Shown here: positions 56,796 through 64,000 of the stretch, one piece after another
How positions within the stretch are numbered: the stretch's first letter is position 1
How the letters are laid out: every line of letters begins with the position of its first letter
Source of the DNA: JACVRW01 sp963808775
GTDB taxonomy: Bacteria > Actinomycetota > Thermoleophilia > Solirubrobacterales > Thermoleophilaceae
Assembly (NCBI GenBank): GCA_963808775.1
Contig: CAWEGR010000005.1
Coordinates: 124,001-188,000, forward strand
DNA: 64,000 nt
Direction: 5' to 3'
Notes under the pieces: model-generated
What the model saw: the letters and a program-made list of their open reading frames with translations, nothing else
What the model was told of the DNA's origin: nothing
The model's database searches: none
Program-made: the position numbers and the translations under genes

Positions 56796-57587
56796 ATGGG
56801 CTTCGTCAAGCGCCCCGAGGAGATCGAGCGCATCGAGCACGCGCTCAGCAGTCCACGCTTCGTCAACGGCGAGATGCTCACGGTGGAGTTTCTCACCGAC
56901 CCGGAGGTGGTCGAGCACGTGCTGCCGCCGCCGCTCGAGCCCGCGGACACGCCGTCCGTCACCGCCATGGTCGGCCGCTGGCAGTCGAACTGCGTGGGTG
57001 ACTTCCACGGCGGCGCCATCTATGTGGCGGCGCGCCACGAGGGCATCGACGGCGCCTACGTGCTCGCGATGTACATGGACAACGACCAGCCCACGATCTA
57101 CGGGCGCGACCTGTTCGGCGAGCCCAAGAAGATCGCCGAGAGCGCCCTGCATCGCAGCGGCGAGAACTTCCACGGCTGGGTCGAGCGCGGCGGCGTGCGG
57201 CTGATCGAGCTGCACGGCGTGCTCACGACAGAGCACGGGCCGACCGAGACCGAGGGCTACAACTTCAACTTCAAGGCGCGGCCCGCGGCCGACGGCATCG
57301 GGCTCGAGGAGGACGCGATCCTCACCCGTGCCGGCTTCCAGAGCCACGTGAAGGGAGGGCGTGAGGGCGCCGGCAGCGTCGTGCTGCGCGGCACCGTCCA
57401 CGACCCGCTCGACGAGCTTCCGGTGCGCTCCGTCGTGCGCGCCGGCTTCGTCGAGGTCGACCTGATCGCCTCATGCGAGGCGGTCGCGCGCGTGCCCAAG
57501 GACGAGTTCCTGCCCTACCACCACGGGCGTCACGACGACTGGGCCGCGCTCGACACCGAGTCGGCCGCGGTCGTGCCGGTGGCCTGA
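56796..57587 (+). CDS. Acetoacetate decarboxylase-family protein
   Basis: 263 residues, the length of acetoacetate decarboxylase (Adc). The Schiff-base Lys region reads IYGRDLFGEPKKIAES near residue 110, with the two adjacent lysines of the family. A perfect AGGAGGAG ribosome-binding site precedes ATG 56796. Family members decarboxylate beta-keto acids or perform Schiff-base aldol chemistry. Given the ketone-related genes elsewhere in the window, a beta-keto acid substrate is plausible. The thiolase gene follows 3 bp downstream. Confidence 0.85.
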   Translation: MGFVKRPEEIERIEHALSSPRFVNGEMLTVEFLTDPEVVEHVLPPPLEPADTPSVTAMVGRWQSNCVGDFHGGAIYVAARHEGIDGAYVLAMYMDNDQPTIYGRDLFGEPKKIAESALHRSGENFHGWVERGGVRLIELHGVLTTEHGPTETEGYNFNFKARPAADGIGLEEDAILTRAGFQSHVKGGREGAGSVVLRGTVHDPLDELPVRSVVRAGFVEVDLIASCEAVARVPKDEFLPYHHGRHDDWAALDTESAAVVPVA

Positions 57588-57590
57588 CCC

Positions 57591-58802
57591 GTGTCCGCCG
57601 GCGCCCCGGTTCTGATCGCGGGCGCCGGCATGACGCGGTTCGCCAAGGTCCCCGACGGCCTGCGCGCGCTGGCGGGCGAGGCGGTGCGCGACGCGCTCGC
57701 CGACGCCCGCGTCGAGGTCGCGGACATCCAGGCTGCCTACGTCGCGAACGCGGTCGCCGGCCTCGTCACGGGTCAGGAGATGATCCGCGGCCAGGTGATG
57801 CTGCGCCCGCTCGGGATCGAGGGCATCCCGATCTTCAACATCGAGAACGCCTGCGCGTCGGCGTCGAGCGCGCTGCACCTCGGCTGGCAGGCGGTCGCGC
57901 ACGGCATGTACGACACCGTGCTCTGCCTCGGAGCGGAGAAGCTCTCTCACGAGGACAAGGCGGTCGGCATGGACGCGATCGGGACGGCGATCGACGTCGA
58001 GATGCGCGCCGAGCTGGCGGACGAGGTCCGGACCGAGGGCGACGCGGGCGGGCAGCGCTCGTTCTTCATGGACCTCTACGCGGACATGGCGCGGCGCTAC
58101 ATGCGGGCGTCGGGGGCGACCGCGGAGCACTTCGCCCAGGTCGTCGTCAAGAACCAGCACAACGGCGGCCGCAATCCGCGCGCGCAGTACGGCGGCGAAC
58201 TGAGCGTGGAGGACGTGCTCGCCAGCAGGCAGGTGGTGGACCCGCTGACGGTGCTGATGTGCTCGCCGATCTCGGACGGCGCGGCGGCCGTGGTGCTGAT
58301 GAGCGAGGCGGCGGCGCGCCGCCGCGGGGCGAGCGGGCCGCGCGTGCGCGCCTCGGTCGTGCGCTCGGGCAACGTCCACGACAAGGACGACCCGACGGCC
58401 GGGAGCGCGGCCCTGGCGGCGCAGGCGGCCTACGAGGCGTCCGGGCTCGGCCCGCGCGACCTCGACTGCGCCGAGGTGCACGACGCGAGCGCCCCCGCCG
58501 AGCTGATCGTCTACGAGCAGATCGGCCTGGCCGAGCCGGGCGGCGGCCCGGAGCTGATCGCCTCGGGGCGAACGCGGCTCGACGGCGAGCTGCCCGTCAA
58601 CACGAGCGGCGGCCTGCTCAGCAAGGGCCATCCGATCGGCGCCACCGGGATCGCCCAGGTCTGCGAGGCGACCTGGCAGCTCCGCGGCGAGGCCGGCGAG
58701 CGCCAGGTCGAGGGCGCCCGCGTGGCGCTCACCCAGAACGGCGGCGGCTGGCTCGAGGGCGACTCGGCCGCGATGGCCGTGCACGTGCTGACGGCCGACT
58801 AG
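57591..58802 (+). CDS. SCP2-type thiolase/acetyl-CoA acetyltransferase
   Basis: 403-residue thiolase of the SCP-x group. The acylated Cys is in FNIENACASASSALHLGW; ECAEVHDASAPAELIVYE-type sequence reads DCAEVHDASAPAELI; and NTSGGLLSKGHPIGATGIAQVCE has the catalytic His. Start GTG 57591. Probably cleaves a 3-oxoacyl-CoA. Its TAG shares the CTAG palindrome with the stop of the convergent ATPase frame. Confidence 0.92.
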   Translation: MSAGAPVLIAGAGMTRFAKVPDGLRALAGEAVRDALADARVEVADIQAAYVANAVAGLVTGQEMIRGQVMLRPLGIEGIPIFNIENACASASSALHLGWQAVAHGMYDTVLCLGAEKLSHEDKAVGMDAIGTAIDVEMRAELADEVRTEGDAGGQRSFFMDLYADMARRYMRASGATAEHFAQVVVKNQHNGGRNPRAQYGGELSVEDVLASRQVVDPLTVLMCSPISDGAAAVVLMSEAAARRRGASGPRVRASVVRSGNVHDKDDPTAGSAALAAQAAYEASGLGPRDLDCAEVHDASAPAELIVYEQIGLAEPGGGPELIASGRTRLDGELPVNTSGGLLSKGHPIGATGIAQVCEATWQLRGEAGERQVEGARVALTQNGGGWLEGDSAAMAVHVLTAD

Positions 58803-59731
58803 GGCTCGGCCGCGCGCGTCGCTCGGCGCGCGCACCGCTCGCCGCGCGCGTCGCTCGGCGTGGCGCCACTCGGCGCTGCTCCCTCCGAACTCATGCAGAA
58901 ACCGGCCATATGTGGCCGTTTCTGCATGACCTCGGCACGGGCCGGGGCGCTACGCGCTCTCGTTAGTGCTGTCGTGTGGCGAACGGGCGGCTCGCCCTCG
59001 CCGCGGCCCTTGAGCTCGGCCTCGCCGCGCTCGATGTCGCCGCTCGCGCTCGTGAGGTAGGCCTGCTCGACGTCGCCGATCCGCTTGCGGGCCTCCTCGC
59101 CGCTGAGGTCGAGGGCCACGCGGCCACGGCGCATCACGATCGCCCGGTCGGCGTAGCGGAGCGCCTTGTGGGCGTGCTGCTCGACCATCAGGATCCCGGT
59201 GCCGCTCTCGTCCGCGGCCGCGCGGACCGCCTTCAGCAGCCGGTCGACCACGAGCGGCGCGAGGCCGAGCGAGAGCTCGTCGGCGAGCAGGAGGCGCGGC
59301 TTGCGGGCAAGGGCGCGCGCGAGCGTCAGCATCTGCTGCTCTCCGCCCGAGAGCAGGCCGCCCTTCACGTTCAGCCGGTCGGCCAGCTCGGGGAACAGAG
59401 CCACCGCCTCGCCGACGTCGACGCCGCCGACCCTGAGGTTGTCGCGCGTCGTCATCCCCTTGAAGACCGAGCGCTCCTCGGTGACGTAGCCGAGCCCCGC
59501 ACGAGCGCGCCGGTGGAGGGGCGCCTTCGTGACCTTGCCGTCGAACTCGACCTCGCCCGCGAGCGCGGGCAGCTCGCCGCTCATGGCGAGCATCGTGGTC
59601 GTCTTGCCCGCGCCGTTCGGGCCGAGCAGGCAGACCACCTCGCCCTCGTTGACCTCGAGGTCGAGCTCGTGGACCACCGGCTGGCCGGCGTAGCCCGTGC
59701 TCAGTCCGCGTGCGGCGAGAACCGTGCTCAT
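58799..59731 (-). CDS. livF: Branched-chain amino acid-type ABC transporter ATP-binding protein (LivF), C-terminally extended
   Basis: 310-residue frame; LivF proteins are usually about 235. Walker A LLGPNGAGKTT, Q-loop YVTEERSVF, signature LSGGEQQML, Walker B LLLADELSLGLAP and H-loop MVEQHAHKAL. The domain is complete by AYLTSASGDIERGE (about residue 237). The remaining 70 residues are encoded by a GC repeat and a palindrome and include MQKRPHMAGFCM, so the true stop may be nearer 58970 with an indel. ATG overlaps the upstream permease/ATPase stop (ATGA). Confidence 0.85.
   Translation of the reverse strand: MSTVLAARGLSTGYAGQPVVHELDLEVNEGEVVCLLGPNGAGKTTTMLAMSGELPALAGEVEFDGKVTKAPLHRRARAGLGYVTEERSVFKGMTTRDNLRVGGVDVGEAVALFPELADRLNVKGGLLSGGEQQMLTLARALARKPRLLLADELSLGLAPLVVDRLLKAVRAAADESGTGILMVEQHAHKALRYADRAIVMRRGRVALDLSGEEARKRIGDVEQAYLTSASGDIERGEAELKGRGEGEPPVRHTTALTRARSAPARAEVMQKRPHMAGFCMSSEGAAPSGATPSDARGERCARRATRAAEP
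58811..58858. repeat. Short direct repeat CGCGCGTCGCTCGGCG
   Basis: Two copies, 58811-58826 and 58843-58858, just after the thiolase stop and inside the C-terminal extension of the ATPase frame. Low-complexity GC sequence. Confidence 0.45.
58891..58929. terminator. Perfect palindrome, probable bidirectional terminator
   Basis: A 17-bp stem (TCATGCAGAAA then CGGCCA, with one bulged C) around the loop TATG, between the convergent thiolase and livF genes. The arms end in AAA/TTT. Confidence 0.6.
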
Positions 59732-62481
59732 GTCTCGCTCCTCTCGGCCGACGCGGCTGTCTGAGGCGCCCGCTGGCCCTCCTGGAGGTCCTCCTCCTCC
59801 TCGCCGAGGTAGGCGGCGATGACGGTCGGGTTGTTGCGCACCTCCGCGGGCGGGCCCTCGGCGATCTTGCTGCCGAAGTCGAGCACCACGAGCTCGTCGC
59901 AGACGTTCATGACGAAGTTCATGTCGTGCTCGACGAGCAGCACCGCGATGCCCCAGTCGGCCGCGAGCCTGCGCACGAGGTGCGCGAGCTCCGCGGTCTC
60001 GATGTCGCCGAGGCCCGCCGCGGGCTCGTCGAGCAGCAGGACGCTCGGCCGGGTGGCCACCGCGCGGGCGATCGCGAGGAGGCGCCGCGGCCGTAGGGCA
60101 GGTCCTCGACCTGGCGATCGAGATCCTCGGTCAGCCCGAACTCGCGGATCGAGCTGACCACGGCGCCGGAGAGCGGCACGTTCACGGGCCAGACGATGTC
60201 GCGCAGGTAGGACCCGAAGTCGCGCGGGTCGCTCGCCGCGCGCAGGTTGTCGAGCACCGTCGAGTCCTCGAACAGCTCGAGCGACTGGAAGGAGCGGCCG
60301 AGCCCGGCGCGTGCCCGCCGCGCGGCCGACCAGCGCGAGATGTCCTCGCCGTCGAGTGTCATCGAGGCGCCCGGCTCAGCGCGCGTGAAGCCGGTGACCG
60401 CGTCGATCAGCGAGGTCTTGCCGGCGCCGTTCGGGCCGATCAGCCCCAGCACCTGGCCGGGTCGCACGTTGAGGCTCACCTCGGCGACCGCGGTGGTCCC
60501 GCCATACCGGACCGTCAGGTCGCGCACCTCGAGCGTCTTCTCGGGCACCCGCTCGACCTGCTGCTCGGCCGGCAGCTCCCGCGGCGGCCGCGGCCTCGCC
60601 TTCAGGAACGGCATCGGGCCCGAGAGCTTGTCCCGCACCCAGCCGATCTGCGCGATCGACTCCTTGGCCACGCCGTTCTGGTTCAGCAGCAGCAGCACCA
60701 TCAGGGACACGCCGCCGATCAGCGGGATGTACTTGCCGACCCCGGAGCCGAGCTCGTCGAGCAGCTGCGCGCCGAAGGCGCCGGGTGCGAGCGTCGCGCC
60801 GAGCACCGGCCCGAACAGGAAGCCGATGCCGCCGATCATGGCGTAGGCGACCATCGTGATCGACGTGAACGCGTCGAAGGTGGTGTAGGTGATCGAGGTG
60901 CTGCGGAAGGCGAGCAGCACGCCGCCGAGCCCGGCGATCGCCGCCGACAGCGCGAACGCGTACAGCTTCGCGCCGGGCACGCTGATGCCGAGCGCCGCGG
61001 CGGCGCGCTCGTTCGTGCGCACCGCGATCAGCCGCCGGCCGGAGCGGCCGCGGCGGATGTTCGCCACCGCGAGCGAGACGACCAGGAGGCAGAAGAGCGC
61101 GACCAGCGCCGTAGCGCGTCGGGTGGGCGGCCGCGTCGATGTCCACCCCGAACAGCGTCAGCTCGTCGAGGATCGTTCCGCCGAAGCCGCCCGTGTACTC
61201 GGTGTTGCTGAACAGGATCAGCTCGATGCAGGTCCCGAGCCCGAGCGTCACGATCGCGAGGTTGATGCCGCGGGTGCGCACCGCCGGCAGGCCGAACACG
61301 AGCCCGAGCGGCACGGTCGCCGCGACGCCGATCAGCGCGCCCAGCAGGAAGGGCAGGTCCTGGGAGGCGCACAATCGGCCCGCGACCCACGCGCCGAAGC
61401 CCGCGAACGCGAACTGCGCGAGCGAGAGCTGGCCGGTGTAGCCGGTGAGCACGACGATCGACAGCAGAACGACCGCCACGCAGACCGTGACGGTGAACGC
61501 GTCGATCCAGATCGGCGGCGTGGTGGACATCAGGAACGCGCACAGCGCGACCGCGAACAGCAGGCCCGGTATGTGGATGTGCCCGGTGCCGATGGCGGGC
61601 AGCCGCTGCAGCAGGTAGTCGCGCAGCGGGAGCGCCTGGCCGCGGATCACGAGCCAGGCGACGATCAGGAGGAAGGGGACTGCCGTGTCGACCCCGGGCT
61701 GCTCGACGTAGCGGCTGACCTCGGTCTGCGCGATGCCGATGCCGAGGCCCGCGGCGAACGCGATCGGGAACGAGCGGAAGCCCGCCACGAGCGCCGCCGC
61801 CATGGCGGCGAGGACGAGGTTCGTGAGCACCGCCGGCTGCAGCGTCACGATCGGGACGATCAGGATCGCGGCGAGGCCGGCGAGCCCGCAGCCGAGCGTC
61901 CAGTTGAGGACGGCGATGCGGTCCGGCGACCAGCCGAGCGAGGATGCGGAGCGCTCGTTCTCCGCCACCGCGGAGGTGGCGAGCCCGAAGCGCGTGTAGC
62001 GGTACAGGGCCCAGAGCGCGACCGTCAGAACGGCGGCGATGCCGAGCAGGATCACCCGGTCGGCCGAGATGACGATCTCGCCCGAGATGTCCCAGACGTC
62101 CGTGGGCAGATCGCTCTGGACGAACTTCGGCGTCGACTCGTAGCGCAGGATCGCGATCGACTGCAGCGTGATCAGCACGCCGAGCGTCGCGATCACCCGC
62201 ACGAGCGGCGCCGCGTGGCGCAGCGGGCGCATCAGGAACAGGTGCGTGACGGCGCCGATCGCCGCCGAGAACCCGACGCCGACGATGAGGGCCGGCAGGA
62301 AGCCCCACCCCTGGTTCGCGGTGAGCTCCCACCAGACGTAGGCCCCGGCCATCCCGATCGCCCCGAGGGCGAAGTTCAGGACGCCGGAGCCCCTGTAGAT
62401 GATGATCAGGCCCTGAGAGGCCAGTGCGTAAAGCGCGCCGACGCCGAAGCCGAGGAGCGCGAACCTGATGACCTCTTCCAC
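59728..62481 (-). CDS. Fused branched-chain amino acid-type ABC permease-permease-ATPase (LivH-LivM-LivG; two frameshifts)
   Basis: About 917 residues. Residues 1-290 are LivH-like (GFGVGALYALASQGLIIIYRGSGVLNFALGAIGM). Without a stop the frame continues through a linker (RDYLLQRLPAIGTGH) into a LivM-like permease (VVLLSIVVLTGYTGQLSLAQFAFAGFGAW). After an indel near 61110 the second frame carries the rest of LivM (RTNERAAAALGISVPGAKLYAFALSA) and runs directly via RPRPPRELPAEQQ into a LivG ATPase: VLGLIGPNGAGKTSL, Q-loop SFQSLELF, and after an indel near 60095 VLLLDEPAAGLGDIE and LLVEHDM. GTG 62481 starts it. LivF follows with ATGA overlap. Confidence 0.83.
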
Positions 62482-62518
62482 GGACCTTCTCTCTCGGATC
62501 GGCGGCGACCGAGGCCGA

Positions 62519-62549
62519 ACCGGTCCCGGGCGTGCAGCCCGGGACCGGT
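62519..62549 (-). promoter_or_regulatory. Strong stem-loop between livK and the permease gene
   Basis: A 13-bp perfect stem (ACCGGTCCCGGGC with its complement) and 5-nt loop GTGCA, 12 nt after the livK stop. It is the same arrangement as at 15978-16019 and would favour expression of the binding protein. Confidence 0.65.
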
Positions 62550-62560
62550 CACCCCCTAGG

Positions 62561-63865
62561 TCAGCCGCAATTCATCGGATTCTTGCCTCCGGCGATCTCC
62601 GACACGTCCTCGAACTCGGTGGTGAGCGGCTTCAGCTCGCCGTTCTCGAGCGTGCTGTAGACCACGCACCGGTTGAAGAGACGGTCGAACCCGGCGGGCC
62701 CGCCGTCGTCCTTCCACGGCTTGGTCAGATCGAGCGGCGGGACCATGCCCGGCAGATCGATCTGGGCCTTGCCGGCAGCCTCGAGGAACGCGGGCGCGCT
62801 GACGTCGCCCGACATGCCCTCGACGACCTGCTTGAACCCCTCGTACGCGGCCCAGGTGCCCATGCCGCCGAGGCTGTTGTAGTCCTGCTCCGTATCGGCG
62901 TCGTATTCCTCGAGCGCGCCGCGGTAGTCCTCCCACTGCGGCTCGCCGATGTCGGGATACATGCCCGCGATCACGTCGCCGTCCGTGACGTCCTCGAAGC
63001 CCTTGGCGACCTTCTCGTTCAGGTTGCCCTGCGGGCCGTACATGCGCGCGTCCGAGCCCGACTGGGCGAACGCGGGCATCCACGCGATGTAGGGCGTCTC
63101 GGACACGATCATCACGAGACAGTCGGCACCGTCCGTGGCCTCAGCGACCTCGGCGCTGTAGTCCTTCGCCGTTGCCGGCAGCGTCACGTACTTGCCGATC
63201 TTGGTGTTGAGCGACTTGGCGGCGTCGTCCATCAGCGGCTTGAACGCCTCGGCGCCCTCGATGATGACGCCGTTGATGTTCTTGCAGCCGTCGTCGACGG
63301 CACGCTTCACGAGCCCGACGCTGTAGAGGGGCTGGTTGCCCATCGGGAAGACGCTCTCCGTCGTCAGCTCCGCTGCCGAGATGGCGCAGCAGTTGCCGAA
63401 GTAGGAGATGCCGGCCTTGTCGAGGATCGGGACGATCGCGTCACCCGTGAAGGTGAAGTTTCCGACCACCGCCACGGCGTTGTCCGCCACCGCCTTGCGG
63501 GCGCACGCGGCCGCGTCGGTCGGCGTGCCCTTGGCGTCGCAGAACTTCGCCTCGAGCGGCCGGCCGTTGATGCCGCCGTTCGCGTTCACCCACTCCTGAT
63601 AGACGCGGGCCGTCTCCTGGATGTTCTTGTACTGCGGGCCCTGGGTGTTGACGTCGGTGATCGTGTAGGTGACGATCGGCTCGCCCTTCGGCGCGTCGGC
63701 GGCCTGCTCCGTCGAATCGCCGCTGTCACTCGACGAGTCGTCGTCGTCATCGTCACCACATGCGGCGAACAGCAGCGCACAGGCGACGAGCGCGATCAGC
63801 GCGAGCAGTGGCCATCTCCTCCATGCTCCACCCGGCTCAGGGCGGGCGTCTTCCGTCATGGGCAT
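62561..63865 (-). CDS. livK: Branched-chain amino acid-type ABC transporter substrate-binding lipoprotein
   Basis: 434-residue Peripla_BP_6 protein. The signal segment WPLLALIALVACALLFAAC ends in a lipobox and is followed by six Asp and a Ser/Asp linker. The mature part has QETARVYQEWVNANGGINGRPLEAKFCDAKGTPTDAAACARK, AVVGNFTFTGDAIVPILDKAGISYFG and AGMYPDIGEPQW. Several extra Cys pairs (NCCAIS, DDGCKN) may form disulfides. An AGGAGGAGATAG ribosome-binding site precedes the ATG. These systems import amino acids or aromatic and short organic acids. Confidence 0.92.
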   Translation of the reverse strand: MPMTEDARPEPGGAWRRWPLLALIALVACALLFAACGDDDDDDSSSDSGDSTEQAADAPKGEPIVTYTITDVNTQGPQYKNIQETARVYQEWVNANGGINGRPLEAKFCDAKGTPTDAAACARKAVADNAVAVVGNFTFTGDAIVPILDKAGISYFGNCCAISAAELTTESVFPMGNQPLYSVGLVKRAVDDGCKNINGVIIEGAEAFKPLMDDAAKSLNTKIGKYVTLPATAKDYSAEVAEATDGADCLVMIVSETPYIAWMPAFAQSGSDARMYGPQGNLNEKVAKGFEDVTDGDVIAGMYPDIGEPQWEDYRGALEEYDADTEQDYNSLGGMGTWAAYEGFKQVVEGMSGDVSAPAFLEAAGKAQIDLPGMVPPLDLTKPWKDDGGPAGFDRLFNRCVVYSTLENGELKPLTTEFEDVSEIAGGKNPMNCG

Positions 63866-63962
63866 CCTCTATCTCCTCCTGGGAGTAAGCGGGCCAGCAG
63901 CCCGATTGTGGGCAAGCGTACGATCGGTCCCAGAGGCGGTGGAGTGGCGTCCCGCGCTCCTG

Positions 63963-63977
63963 TTGGAGAATCACCAA
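63963..63977. promoter_or_regulatory. Imperfect palindrome TTGGAGAATCACCAA upstream of livK
   Basis: TTGG-n-GA-n-TC-n-CCAA: six of seven base pairs are symmetric. It lies 98 bp upstream of the livK start. A close relative occurs at 45058-45073. No gene is visible in 63866-64000. Confidence 0.4.
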
Positions 63978-64000
63978 GCGGCCACCGGCCGCGCTAGAGC

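Noticed and set aside
1..64000. CRISPR arrays, tRNA or rRNA genes, integrases, transposases, attachment sites
   Set aside because: None could be recognised; the only repeats are the short ones listed.

Overview
The window is very GC-rich bacterial DNA with strong G/C preference at third codon positions. Three features point to a high-GC Gram-positive: a fused F420 side-ring synthase (FbiC) next to an F420-dependent oxidoreductase, lipoproteins whose lipobox Cys is followed by runs of Asp, and many genes whose start codon sits 6-7 nt after a TAnnnT -10 box (leaderless transcripts). An actinobacterium, perhaps of class Thermoleophilia, fits best, but that is inference. No rRNA, tRNA, IS element, phage gene or CRISPR array was seen. 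About thirty reading frames break once or twice while the conserved sequence continues in another frame. I treat these as probable single-base sequence errors and give reconstructed gene limits.

Layout. 0-9.2 kb: end of a thiolase, a metallo-beta-lactamase-fold hydrolase, fbiC and an F420 oxidoreductase, then an epoxide-hydrolase-like enzyme, SDR, VOC protein, AraC regulator and a GH16-like protein, several with their own leaderless promoter. 9.2-18.5 kb: a minus-strand sugar operon running ROK repressor, XylF-like binding protein, half-size ATPase, XylH-like permease, SDR, Gfo/Idh/MocA oxidoreductase, TIM-barrel isomerase, xylulokinase and a methyltransferase; from the ATPase to the kinase each stop overlaps the next start by 4 nt. 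18.5-21.3 kb: a densely frameshifted stretch with an M28 peptidase, an internally repetitive hypothetical protein and two similar nested palindromes. 21.3-26.4 kb: an epimerase and a fatty-acid-type catabolic set.

26.4-42.5 kb is the most unusual part. A PucR regulator is divergent from acetone-carboxylase-like genes (acxA and a fused acxB-acxC) and a FabL-type reductase. Convergent to them is a 9-kb minus-strand operon encoding a HAD phosphatase, a winged-helix protein, a pyruvate-phosphate-dikinase-like enzyme lacking its PEP/pyruvate barrel, a separate phosphohistidine swivel protein, an unrecognised ~500-residue protein, an acyl-CoA ligase, a biotin-carboxyltransferase-like TIM-barrel enzyme and a nitroreductase. 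Both transcription units carry TTGTG...CACAA inverted repeats upstream. I infer one regulon that activates a ketone or similar compound by phosphotransfer and carboxylates it.

42.5-64 kb: an alcohol dehydrogenase operon, a ligase/SDR/degenerate thiolase operon, an E2-SDR-M20 peptidase-GAF/PucR operon divergent from 2-oxoacid dehydrogenase E1 alpha and beta, a FadR-type regulator, an acetoacetate-decarboxylase-family protein with an SCP2-type thiolase, and a branched-chain amino-acid-type ABC system in which two permeases and one ATPase appear fused in one polypeptide.
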